Program-made: the position numbers and the translations under genes
Source: Desulfuromonas sp.
GTDB lineage: Bacteria; Desulfobacterota; Desulfuromonadia; Desulfuromonadales; SZUA-401
Reading direction: 5' to 3'
NCBI GenBank assembly: GCA_002869605.1
Contig: PKUI01000043.1
Location: 1-12,075 of the forward strand
Length of the DNA stretch: 12,075 nucleotides
Part shown: positions 5,763 to 12,075 of the stretch, piece after piece
Numbering within the stretch: the first letter of the stretch is position 1
Layout of the letters: the number at the start of each line of letters is the position of its first letter
The notes under the pieces: model-generated
Told to the model about the DNA's origin: nothing
The model's input: only the letters and a program-made list of their open reading frames with translations
Databases searched by the model: none

Positions 5763-7262
5763 ATGTCTGAAAACGGTAGCTGGCTATGCACCGTCTGTGG
5801 CTACATTCATGAGGGGGAAACTGCCCCCGACTGCTGCCCAATCTGCGGAGCGACCAGTGACCTGTTTGAGCCGCATACCGTCTCTGCGGTTCCCCCTCCA
5901 ACGCCGGCAACCACCCACTGGCGCTGCCTCAACTGCGACTACGTTCATCAGGGGGCTGCGCCCCCCGAGGTCTGCCCGGTCTGCGGAGCGGGCTGCGACA
6001 AGTTCGAGGCGCTGCCACCACTCCCTGAATCCGCTCTGGAAAACCGGGATGCCCGACGGGTTATTATCGTCGGTGCCGGGGTTTCCGGAATTTCCGCTGC
6101 CGAGGCTGTCCGTAAAGCGGCCCCCGATGCCAAGATCACCGTCCTCAGCCGGGAGCCGGACCTCCCCTATTACCGTCTCAACCTGACCCGCTACCTGGCC
6201 GGGGAGATCGAAGCCGCCGCCTTGCCGATTCATCCCGAAAGCTGGTACCGGGAGAACCACATCGACCTGCTACTTTCCGCAGAGCTCCAAAACATCGACC
6301 CAGTCGCGCACCACTTGCAGCTGCGCGATCACCGGGAGCTCAGCTACGACCGCCTGATCATGGCGACCGGCGCGCACCCCTTTGTTCCGCCGATACCGGG
6401 CGTCAACCGCGAAAACGTCGTCACCCTGCGCACGCTCGCTGATGCCGAGGCCCTGCTACGGCGCATCGTAGAAGTAGTGCGTTGCGTAGTGATCGGGGGC
6501 GGTATTCTTGGACTCGAGGCTGCGGCAGCCCTTGCCCGCCGCGGTGCCCGGGTCACACTTGTTGAAGGTTTTGGCTGGCTGCTGCCACGCCAGCTCAACC
6601 GTTCCGCCGGCGTAGAACTCGCCCGCTACGTGAAAAAAGTCGGCATCGAGCTGATGACCGAGGTGCGGATCAAGCAGCTTGACGGCGATGAGCAGGTCCG
6701 CGAGGTGGTGCTCGAATCGGGACAGACACTCCCCGCCGAGATGGTGCTGGTCGCTGCCGGGGTGCGCAGCAACACGTTCCTGGCGCGTCTGGCAAAACTG
6801 GACGTCAATAACGGTATCGTCGTGGACAACTACCTGCAGGCTTCGGCTCCGGACATCTATGCCGTCGGCGACGCCTGCGAACATGCCGGTATCAGCTACG
6901 GCACCTGGGCACCGGCCCAGTTCCAGGGGACGATCGCCGGCATGAACGCCACCGGCAACAAGGTCTCCTTTGCCGGCATCCCCCGTTCAAACCTGCTCAA
7001 AGTCCTCGGCGTGGAACTGTTCAGCATCGGCAACGTCCACCCCGACGACGGCAGCTACCAGACCTACGAACTGCGTGAACAACAGCGCTATGCGTACCTT
7101 GTCTTTCGCGACAGTCGCCTTGTCGGTGCGATCCTGCTTGGCGACACCTCCCTCTCTGCCCCGCTTAAAAAGCATATCGAACAGCAAAGCTCCTGTGCCG
7201 AACTGCTCACACGTTTTCACACGGCAGACGAGCTGCTCACGGGCCTGGCCTCTCCCGGCTAA
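5763..7262 (+). CDS. Rubredoxin-like x2 / NADH:FAD oxidoreductase fusion
   Basis: A 499-residue flavoprotein. Two short rubredoxin-like modules come first: C9-x2-C12 with C25-x2-C28, and C55-x2-C58 with C71-x2-C74, joined by a Pro/Thr linker (about 39-52). A pyridine nucleotide-disulfide oxidoreductase-type flavoprotein follows: FAD site GAGVSG at 104-109, ATGA at 201-204, NAD(P)H site GGGILG at 245-250, second FAD motif YAVGDA near 375, then a C-terminal domain as in NADH-rubredoxin reductases and NirB. It probably passes electrons from NADH through FAD and its own iron centres to the rubrerythrin encoded just upstream. The ATG at 5763 is set by GGAGAG 6 bases before; an upstream GTG at 5667 lies inside rubrerythrin and is rejected. 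No active-site disulfide was seen near the FAD motif, consistent with NROR rather than a disulfide reductase. Confidence 0.88.
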   Translation: MSENGSWLCTVCGYIHEGETAPDCCPICGATSDLFEPHTVSAVPPPTPATTHWRCLNCDYVHQGAAPPEVCPVCGAGCDKFEALPPLPESALENRDARRVIIVGAGVSGISAAEAVRKAAPDAKITVLSREPDLPYYRLNLTRYLAGEIEAAALPIHPESWYRENHIDLLLSAELQNIDPVAHHLQLRDHRELSYDRLIMATGAHPFVPPIPGVNRENVVTLRTLADAEALLRRIVEVVRCVVIGGGILGLEAAAALARRGARVTLVEGFGWLLPRQLNRSAGVELARYVKKVGIELMTEVRIKQLDGDEQVREVVLESGQTLPAEMVLVAAGVRSNTFLARLAKLDVNNGIVVDNYLQASAPDIYAVGDACEHAGISYGTWAPAQFQGTIAGMNATGNKVSFAGIPRSNLLKVLGVELFSIGNVHPDDGSYQTYELREQQRYAYLVFRDSRLVGAILLGDTSLSAPLKKHIEQQSSCAELLTRFHTADELLTGLASPG

Positions 7263-7270
7263 ACTCTGCC

Positions 7271-8035
7271 ATGGCAACATCTTTCTCGCGCACCCCCACA
7301 AAAAACCTCCTCGAAAACGGCCCCTTCGGGATGCTGATGGGAATGAACCCTGCCCGCATCGACTACCTGCTGCGGGTACTGGAAGGTGAACGGGGTGAAG
7401 ACCTGCGCGGTACCCGGGTGCTCGATGTCGGCTGTGGAATCGGCCTGCTGAGCGAACCGCTCGCCCGGCAGGGTTGCCACGTCGCCGGTATCGACAGTAC
7501 AGATACTTCTCTTGCACTGGCCCGTCAGCGTGCCACAGACGCCGGGTTGTCGATTGAATATCGCACCGGCCGCAGCGAAGCGCTCCCCTTTGACGACGGC
7601 AGCTTCGACGTCGTGATCTGCTGCGACGTCCTCGAACATGTCGATGACCTCGAGCAAAGTCTCAGCGAGTCGTCGCGAGTCCTCAAGCCAAACGGCATTT
7701 ACATCTACGCCACCCTCAACCGCACCTTCGAAAGCTGGCTTCTGGCCATCAAGTTCCTCCAGGACTGGCCATTCAGTCGCCTCCTCCCTGACGACCTGCA
7801 CCGCTGGCGGCTGTTTATCACGCCGACCGAGCTCTGTTCGCTGATGGCGGCTCGCGGGCTGAAGAACCGTGAGCTGTTCGGCTTGCGCCCCACCAACTCT
7901 CCACTAAAAATCCTGCGTGCACTGTTCGCCTGCAAGCGGGGCAAACTCACCTCCTGCGGTTTTGGCTCCCAGCTGACCATGCGCTTAAGCCGCAACGCCC
8001 GCGTTCAATACCTCGGCCACGCGGTCAAAGTCTAA
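7271..8035 (+). CDS. UbiG-like class I SAM methyltransferase
   Basis: A 254-residue methyltransferase resembling UbiG (3-demethylubiquinone 3-O-methyltransferase). The UbiG-like front GPF...MNPARIDYL is at residues 17-33 and the SAM-binding VLDVGCGIG at 50-58. CCDVLEHV and YATLNRTFESWLLAIKF follow, with FITPTEL and a C-terminal YLGHAVKV. The usual N-terminal W-W-D motif of true UbiG is absent. The Desulfuromonadales-like host would normally use menaquinone, so the real substrate is uncertain. It starts 8 bases after the flavoprotein stop, which suggests cotranscription with the peroxide-defence genes. I see no good ribosome binding site before ATG 7271, so translation may be coupled to the gene ahead. 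Downstream ATGs near 7330 would cut the conserved front. Confidence 0.8.
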   Translation: MATSFSRTPTKNLLENGPFGMLMGMNPARIDYLLRVLEGERGEDLRGTRVLDVGCGIGLLSEPLARQGCHVAGIDSTDTSLALARQRATDAGLSIEYRTGRSEALPFDDGSFDVVICCDVLEHVDDLEQSLSESSRVLKPNGIYIYATLNRTFESWLLAIKFLQDWPFSRLLPDDLHRWRLFITPTELCSLMAARGLKNRELFGLRPTNSPLKILRALFACKRGKLTSCGFGSQLTMRLSRNARVQYLGHAVKV

Positions 8036-8056
8036 CTCTCTCCCAAAATAAATTCT

Positions 8057-8085
8057 TTGCTCTGGTAGAATAATTAAGATATGTA
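8057..8085 (+). promoter_or_regulatory. Possible promoter of the Spy-like gene
   Basis: TTGCTC (8057-8062) and TATGTA (8080-8085) are separated by 17 bases in a short AT-rich stretch between the methyltransferase and the next gene. Boxes are only moderate matches. Its presence would make the next gene a separate transcription unit. Confidence 0.35.
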
Positions 8086-8155
8086 AACCTTTTGCAACTA
8101 AACTCGTCAAACAAGCGAGTACCACAACCTTAAATGACTAATGAGAGGAACAAAC

Positions 8156-8671
8156 ATGGCACGCTTTACCACCGACGAACTGGTTGCCGCCAGTGCCCTG
8201 TTGATCAGCGGCGTCATCAGCCTCGCCCCAAACGAAACTCTGACTTCGCTCCATCCGACGCACACCGCTTACGACCCCGACCACCCGAAGAGCGGGCAGG
8301 AATCATCGCTAATTGCCCGTCTCGGACTCAGCCAGGAGCAGCAACGCATGATCCGCCTGGCCTTTGAACGCAAGCGCGCCCAACTCAAACACCTCGGCGA
8401 AGAGCTCGACCGACAACGTGAAGAACTCTACAACCTCCGTTTCCAGCATACGGAACAGGCCGAACGCCGGCTCGACACCCTGGCCGCCCAACACATCGAA
8501 ACCCGCCTCAACCTGCATGCTCAGCACGCTGAAATGCAGCAGGAAATCGAATCGATCCTGACCCCGGCCCAACGCAACATGGCCGCTCACCTACGCAGTG
8601 ATCGCAGACTGCCGGGACCGGCGACCGTACATGCCTGCCACGCGAAGCCCCTCCAGGAAACACGACATTGA
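8156..8671 (+). CDS. Spy/CpxP-like small helical protein
   Basis: A 171-residue protein. A hydrophobic segment (about residues 9-24, ELVAASALLISGVISLAP) precedes a linker and a long, highly charged helical region. The helices begin with LSQEQQRMIRLAFERKR and end with ILTPAQRNMAAHL, giving two L-S/T-x-x-Q elements about 80 residues apart. That layout is typical of the Spy/CpxP/heavy-metal-resistance (LTXXQ) family of periplasmic chaperones and metal sensors. The hydrophobic stretch is preceded by D and E rather than Lys or Arg, so export by the usual route is doubtful. The ATG at 8156 is preferred, with GAGAGGAA upstream; an ATG at 8141 lies in frame but has no site. The assignment rests on pattern, not strong identity. 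Confidence 0.55.
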   Translation: MARFTTDELVAASALLISGVISLAPNETLTSLHPTHTAYDPDHPKSGQESSLIARLGLSQEQQRMIRLAFERKRAQLKHLGEELDRQREELYNLRFQHTEQAERRLDTLAAQHIETRLNLHAQHAEMQQEIESILTPAQRNMAAHLRSDRRLPGPATVHACHAKPLQETRH

Positions 8672-8689
8672 TCGGCAGGTTTTCGGCAC

Positions 8690-8722
8690 AAAAAAAGGCC
8701 ACCCTCATAGGGTGGCCTTTTC
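8690..8722. terminator. Bidirectional terminator between the Spy-like gene and fba
   Basis: A 13-bp stem AAAAGGCCACCCT/AGGGTGGCCTTTT (8693-8705, 8709-8721) with a 3-base loop has a T run on the plus strand and an A run (8690-8696) that gives Ts on the minus strand. It serves both convergent genes: the Spy-like gene ends at 8671 and fba at 8769. Confidence 0.9.
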
Positions 8723-8768
8723 TGTTGATGCTTAAAACGATGGCAGCGATGCCGTCGCCGGAAGAGCG

Positions 8769-9746
8769 TTACGCCTTGCCGGCGCTACCGAGAACGGTCT
8801 CGTTCTTATGTTTGAGCAGCTCGACCAACTCCTTGCGTGCCGCACCGAGGTACTTGCGCGGGTCGAACTCACCCGGGTTGTTGGCAAGATATTCGCGCAC
8901 CTTAGCGGTGACCACCAGGCGACCATCGGAGTCGATATTGATCTTGCACACCGCACTCTTGGCGGCCTTACGCAGCTGTTCCTCGGGGACACCGACGGCG
9001 CCGTCCATCTTTCCGCCATACTGATTAATCAGCGTAACGTAGTCCTGCACCACGCTTGAGGCGCCATGCAGCACGATCGGGAAGCCGGGAATACGCTTTT
9101 CGATCTCTTCAAGAATATCGAAACGGAGCGGCGGCACCGACTCCCCCTCCTTAAGCTTGAACTTGTAGGCGCCGTGGCTGGTACCAATGGAGATCGCCAG
9201 CGAATCGACGCCGGTCTTCTTAACGAAATCCTCGACCTCTTCCGGCTTGGTGTAGGTCGATTCTTCTGCTACGACCTCGTCCTCAATGCCGGCGAGTACA
9301 CCGAGTTCACCCTCGACGGTGACGTCGAACTGGCGGGCATACTCGACCACTTTCTTGGTCAGGGCGACGTTCTCCTCGTAGGGAAGATGCGAGCCGTCGA
9401 TCATCACCGAGGAAAAACCGTTATCGATGCACGACTTGCAGATCTCGAATGAATCGCCATGGTCGAGATGCAGACAGATCGGCACCTCGGAGCCCAGCTC
9501 CTTGGCCATCTCGACCGCACCCATCGCCATGTAGCGCAGCATGGTCGCGTTGGCGTACTCACGCGCCCCCTTGCTGACCTGAATGATCACCGGGGACTTG
9601 CTCTCGGCACAGGCGGTAACGATCGCCTGCAGCTGCTCGAGGTTGTTGAAGTTGTAGGCCGGGATGGCGTAGCCACCATCGACCGCCTGCTTGAACATCT
9701 CCCGGGTGTTGACCAGCCCGAGGTCGGAATAATGAACAGTACTCAT
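8769..9746 (-). CDS. fba: Class II fructose-bisphosphate aldolase
   Basis: A 325-residue zinc-dependent aldolase of glycolysis and gluconeogenesis, interconverting fructose 1,6-bisphosphate with dihydroxyacetone phosphate and glyceraldehyde 3-phosphate. Key elements are in order: AIPAYNFNNLEQLQAI near residue 27, CLHLDHGDS at 91-99 with catalytic D95 and zinc ligand H96, VEGELG (zinc/metal Glu), GTSHGAYK with a zinc His, and LHGASS. The later KINIDSD motif binds phosphate. Length fits the class II family. The ATG at 9746 is chosen because AGGAGG lies 8 bases upstream; a longer reading to 9794 adds sequence with no homology. It is divergent from gap, and the product of aldolase is the substrate of that enzyme. 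Confidence 0.96.
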   Translation of the reverse strand: MSTVHYSDLGLVNTREMFKQAVDGGYAIPAYNFNNLEQLQAIVTACAESKSPVIIQVSKGAREYANATMLRYMAMGAVEMAKELGSEVPICLHLDHGDSFEICKSCIDNGFSSVMIDGSHLPYEENVALTKKVVEYARQFDVTVEGELGVLAGIEDEVVAEESTYTKPEEVEDFVKKTGVDSLAISIGTSHGAYKFKLKEGESVPPLRFDILEEIEKRIPGFPIVLHGASSVVQDYVTLINQYGGKMDGAVGVPEEQLRKAAKSAVCKINIDSDGRLVVTAKVREYLANNPGEFDPRKYLGAARKELVELLKHKNETVLGSAGKA

Positions 9747-9802
9747 CGATGTCGCCTCCTGTGCAAGATCAGCGCCCCGAACCCCGGAACGCAAACGCTG
9801 TA

Positions 9803-9831
9803 TACATAGCAGTTAAGCCGTTTTAAGTCCA
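9803..9831 (-). promoter_or_regulatory. Weak candidate promoter of fba
   Basis: On the minus strand, TGGACT (9831-9826) and TATGTA (9808-9803) are 17 bases apart, about 57 bases before the fba start codon. Both boxes are modest matches. A TTGACG lies further upstream without a good partner. Confidence 0.3.
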
Positions 9832-9853
9832 GACCCTAGACGTCAAGAAAGAG

Positions 9854-9882
9854 TTGCAAAAGCGCGTGCCTTGCACTAGGAT
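9854..9882 (+). promoter_or_regulatory. Sigma-70 promoter of gap
   Basis: TTGCAA (9854-9859), a 17-base spacer and TAGGAT (9877-9882) form a good promoter, about 70 bases before the gap start codon. The transcript should begin near 9889. Confidence 0.65.
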
Positions 9883-9912
9883 ACCTCCCCCCTTGGGAGG
9901 TGGTCTGACCAC
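9883..9912 (+). promoter_or_regulatory. Hairpin and palindromic operator-like site in the gap leader
   Basis: Directly after the -10 box are ACCTCCC/GGGAGGT (9883-9889, 9895-9901) and a perfect palindrome GTGGTC-T-GACCAC (9900-9912). The palindrome would cover about +12 to +24 of the transcript, a common place for a repressor operator. No T run follows. The regulator is unknown. Confidence 0.5.
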
Positions 9913-9952
9913 TGCCCATCGAAATCATATTCATATCCGGGAGTACCCAACC

Positions 9953-11395
9953 ATGAGTCAGGTCGACGAACGTTATTTCAAGGACTGGAAAGGGCGAGAA
10001 GAACTTGCCGAAGCGATGATCCCGCTGATCGGCTCGCTGTATCGCAACCACGGCGTGGTAACCACCGTCTACGGACGCAGCCTGGTCCGCCGCTCCACCA
10101 TTGACATCCTCAAGGCGCACCGCTTCGCGCGCCAGATCCTCGAGAACGAACTCTCGGTGCGGGAAAGCTTCCCGGTCCTTGAAGCCATGGCAGGCCTCGA
10201 CCTGGCTCCGGCCAAGATCGACCTCGGCAAACTGACTGTGCGTTACCTTTCCCAGGGCCTCGACACCCCGGTCGCCGACTTCGTGCGCAGCGAGCTCTCG
10301 TCGCTGAACACCGGCAAGGCCTCACTGCTCTCCGAGCCGCGCGACGTGGTGCTGTACGGTTTCGGCCGTATCGGGCGCCTGCTGGCACGCATCCTCATCA
10401 AGCAGACCGGCGGAGGCGACAAGCTCCGTCTGCGCGCCGCCGTGGTCCGCAAGGGAAGCGCTGACGACCTGCTCAAGCGCGCCAACCTGCTGCGCCGCGA
10501 CTCGGTGCATGGCCACTTCGAGGGAACCATCACCATCGACGAGAAAGAGAACGCGATCATCGCCAACGGCAACATGATCCGCCTGATCTACGCCGATGCG
10601 CCCGACCAGATCGACTACACCGCCTACGGCATCGACAATGCCATCGTGGTCGACAACACCGGTAAGTGGCGCGACCGCGAAGGTCTCTCGATACACCTCA
10701 AGGCCAAGGGGGCCAGCAAGGTAGTCCTCACCGCACCGGGCAAGGGAGATGTCCCGAACATCGTCTTCGGCGTCAACAACGAGCTGATCAGCGCTGACGA
10801 AAACGTACTCTCGGCAGCCAGCTGCACCACCAACGCCATCGTGCCGGTGCTCAAGGCGATGAACGACCGTTTCGGCATCGTCAACGGTCACGTCGAAACC
10901 TGCCACAGCTACACCAACGACCAGAACCTGATCGACAACTATCATAGTAGTAGCCGCCGGGGACGGAGTGCCCCGCTGAACATGGTCATCACCGAGACCG
11001 GAGCGGCCAAGGCAGTAGCCAAGGCGCTGCCGGAGCTGACCGGCAAGCTGACCGGCAACGCGATCCGCGTGCCGACCCCGAACGTCTCGATGGCGATTCT
11101 CAACCTGACCCTCGACAACCCGGCCTCGGTTGCCGAGATCAACGGCTACCTGCGCGAAGTCTCGCTCCACTCGGACCTGCAGAACCAGATCGACTACACC
11201 AACTCGGCCGAAGTGGTTTCGAGCGACTTTGTCGGTTCCCGCCACGCCTGCGTGGTCGACTCGATGGCGACCATTGCCGAAAAGAACCGCTGCGTGCTCT
11301 ATATCTGGTACGATAACGAGTTCGGCTACAGCTGCCAGGTGGTGAGGATGCTCGACCATATTGCAGGTCTGCAGTTGCCGGACTTTCCGCGTTAA
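9953..11395 (+). CDS. gap: Glyceraldehyde-3-phosphate dehydrogenase, long form
   Basis: A 480-residue phosphorylating GAPDH that oxidises glyceraldehyde 3-phosphate to 1,3-bisphosphoglycerate with NAD(P). Residues 1-130 form an N-terminal extension of predicted helices absent from the standard 335-residue enzyme; similar long forms occur in Pseudomonas and Vibrio. The Rossmann motif YGFGRIGR starts at 135 (GFGRIG 136-141), the catalytic cysteine is C291 in SAASCTTNAIVPVL, and the catalytic His lies in CHSYTNDQ. NAIRVPTPNVS and WYDNEFGYS complete the catalytic domain. The ATG at 9953 is supported by GGGAG 9 bases upstream; an upstream TTG at 9854 falls inside the promoter. It is divergent from fba and followed by a strong hairpin. 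Confidence 0.95.
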   Translation: MSQVDERYFKDWKGREELAEAMIPLIGSLYRNHGVVTTVYGRSLVRRSTIDILKAHRFARQILENELSVRESFPVLEAMAGLDLAPAKIDLGKLTVRYLSQGLDTPVADFVRSELSSLNTGKASLLSEPRDVVLYGFGRIGRLLARILIKQTGGGDKLRLRAAVVRKGSADDLLKRANLLRRDSVHGHFEGTITIDEKENAIIANGNMIRLIYADAPDQIDYTAYGIDNAIVVDNTGKWRDREGLSIHLKAKGASKVVLTAPGKGDVPNIVFGVNNELISADENVLSAASCTTNAIVPVLKAMNDRFGIVNGHVETCHSYTNDQNLIDNYHSSSRRGRSAPLNMVITETGAAKAVAKALPELTGKLTGNAIRVPTPNVSMAILNLTLDNPASVAEINGYLREVSLHSDLQNQIDYTNSAEVVSSDFVGSRHACVVDSMATIAEKNRCVLYIWYDNEFGYSCQVVRMLDHIAGLQLPDFPR

Positions 11396-11417
11396 ACGGG
11401 ATTTTTCAAACCGCAAA

Positions 11418-11462
11418 CAACAAGAAACGCCGGAATGTTCATCATCCCGGCGTTTCTTGTTG
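11418..11462 (+). terminator. Long hairpin after gap, probable terminator
   Basis: A perfect 16-bp stem CAACAAGAAACGCCGG/CCGGCGTTTCTTGTTG (11418-11433, 11447-11462) with a 13-base loop starts 23 bases after the gap stop. The descending arm is T-rich (GTTTCTTGTT), which probably serves as the U-tract, since no separate T run follows. Confidence 0.75.
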
Positions 11463-11836
11463 AAACTTACTCTGGAACCCAGGGGTTGCGCCCCCTGACG
11501 ACACCCTACTCTTTTGTTACGCCACAAAAGAGTAGGCAGAAAAGGGCGCCCGACCTCCTTGCCCGCAAAAGGCGCGGGTTCCCTCCACAGCAACGGTTCC
11601 CACCTGGCCTTCGCCATTCGCTACGCTCAACTCTTCGGCCTATTTCGGCATGAAGCGCTGCTGCTCCGGCTGCGTCACACGGGGAAGGGGAGTGTCTTTG
11701 ACTGTTTCAAAGACCTTACGGGGCCCCGTGCGCAGTCACCGAGTGCCGGGATTTTAATCTTGCTGCCGGGCACCCCCGGCGGTGTTGATTGTGGAGGCTA
11801 TTGCTTTTACCCCGGAAGCCTCGTTCCTCAACAACG
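11463..11836. repeat. Structured gene-free element, probable dispersed intergenic repeat
   Basis: No credible gene exists between the gap terminator and the rpsU terminator; open frames here are Arg/Ser/Pro-rich and lack start sites. The stretch holds a series of inverted repeats: CAGGGG/CCCCTG (11480-11497); a 13-bp stem CCTACTCTTTTGT/ACAAAAGAGTAGG with 6-base loop (11505-11536); CCCGC/GCGGG (11562-11578); a long interrupted helix at 11667-11741 enclosing GTCTTTGA/TCAAAGAC (11694-11714); and GCCGGG/CCCGGC (11765-11780). The opening part (a T-rich hairpin, then AAAGGGCGCCCG and many TTCGC/CTTCGG-like bits) resembles long intergenic repeats I recall from other proteobacterial genomes. Membership in a repeat family cannot be shown from one copy. 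Confidence 0.55.
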
Positions 11837-11872
11837 AGAAAGGCCGACCACCTTGCGGTGACCGGCCTTTCT
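11837..11872 (-). terminator. Terminator of rpsU
   Basis: A 10-bp stem AGAAAGGCCG/CGGCCTTTCT (11837-11846, 11863-11872), a 2x2 internal mismatch, then CACC/GGTG and a TTGC loop. On the minus strand the T-rich arm TTTCT follows the GC core. It begins 26 bases after the rpsU stop codon. Confidence 0.75.
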
Positions 11873-11897
11873 ACTTTAATTACATGTGAACGAGGAT

Positions 11898-12075
11898 CTA
11901 ATCCCTGTCACGACGCATCATGCGCATCTTCTTACGAAGACGGCGCAGAGCTTCCTTCTCCTTGCGCTTGCGCTTTACACTCGGCTTTTCGTAGAAACGA
12001 CGCAGTTTCATTTCACGAAACAGACCTTCCTGCTGCAGCTTGCGCTTGAGGACCTTGATGGCTTTTTCGACATTA
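11898..12075 (-). CDS. rpsU: 30S ribosomal protein S21, partial
   Basis: The minus strand reads [20 protein letters not shown], then [20 protein letters not shown] and a very basic tail ending RMMRRDRD, stop TAG at 11900-11898. [15 protein letters not shown] is the hallmark of S21, the small-subunit protein needed for initiation by base pairing of mRNA with 16S rRNA. 58 codons are visible. The first few codons, including the start, are beyond the window edge, as S21 usually has 58-70 residues. Its terminator lies just downstream. Confidence 0.96.
   Translation of the reverse strand, partial: NVEKAIKVLKRKLQQEGLFREMKLRRFYEKPSVKRKRKEKEALRRLRKKMRMMRRDRD

Noticed and set aside
6456..7801. Several minus-strand open frames across the flavoprotein and methyltransferase genes
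   Set aside because: All are shadows of well-supported plus-strand genes and show no protein-like motifs.
7271..8035. Naming the methyltransferase ubiG outright
   Set aside because: The W-W-D motif is missing, no other ubiquinone genes are present, and the likely host uses menaquinone, so only a UbiG-like label is supported.
9066..9809. Plus-strand open frames antisense to the aldolase gene
   Set aside because: The aldolase reading is complete with all catalytic residues; the antisense peptides match nothing and lack start signals.
9883..9901. Reading the ACCTCCC/GGGAGGT hairpin as a riboswitch or attenuator
   Set aside because: The leader is under 70 bases, has no T run and no alternative pairing that I can see.
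10322..11617. 431-codon open frame on the minus strand across gap
   Set aside because: It is antisense to a clearly conserved GAPDH; the peptide is rich in Val, Gly, Asp and His as expected from the mirror of GC-rich codons, and it has no ribosome binding site or recognisable domain.
11435..12049. Plus-strand ORFs across the gap-rpsU spacer
   Set aside because: They read through hairpins and a terminator, are biased to Arg, Pro and Ser, and the last one is antisense to rpsU.
1..12075. CRISPR arrays, tRNA or rRNA genes
   Set aside because: No regularly spaced direct repeats were seen beyond the two-copy tandem repeat at 4811-4835, and no tRNA-like cloverleaf or rRNA sequence was recognised by eye.

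Overview
The window looks like chromosomal DNA of an anaerobic or microaerobic proteobacterium. The Desulfuromonadales/Geobacter group is my best guess. The reasons are the rubrerythrin paired with a rubredoxin-type NADH oxidoreductase, a class II aldolase divergent from a long form of GAPDH, an IS200/IS605 element, and GC-rich core genes broken up by AT-rich islands. The taxonomy is inferred from gene content only.

Left part (1-5200) is a patchwork. It opens with the first 45 codons of DNA polymerase I (polA, minus strand) and its probable promoter. An AT-rich island follows with a lone sulfotransferase. Next comes a stretch with a C-terminal scrap of an unknown membrane protein, then two small membrane-protein genes (DUF1294 type and isoprenylcysteine methyltransferase type). 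An IS200/IS605 element with matching end hairpins comes after these. Beyond it is a lipoprotein gene on the minus strand with its terminator, then a decayed gene that I read as the N-terminus of an SPFH/band-7-like membrane protein. A gene-poor stretch follows, holding a minus-strand terminator with no obvious gene, which may end a small RNA.

Middle part (5200-8770) is a peroxide-defence operon. Rubrerythrin comes first, then, after a strong intercistronic hairpin, a flavoprotein carrying two short rubredoxin-like modules in front of an NADH:FAD oxidoreductase. A UbiG-like methyltransferase follows 8 bases later. A separate gene for a small Spy/CpxP-like helical protein ends at a bidirectional terminator shared with the convergent aldolase gene.

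Right part (8770-12075) is central carbon metabolism. fba (minus strand) and gap (plus strand, 480 aa with an N-terminal extension of about 130 residues) are divergent. The gap promoter is well formed, with a perfect palindrome just downstream of the expected transcription start. Between gap and the S21 ribosomal protein gene (rpsU, minus strand, cut by the window edge) lies a gene-free stretch of about 370 bases with a series of hairpins. It looks like a structured intergenic repeat and is the most intriguing non-coding feature here. I do not see a complete new defence or biosynthetic system in this window. The best leads are that structured element, the double-rubredoxin flavoprotein, the possible small RNA at 4735-4925, and the palindrome at the gap promoter.
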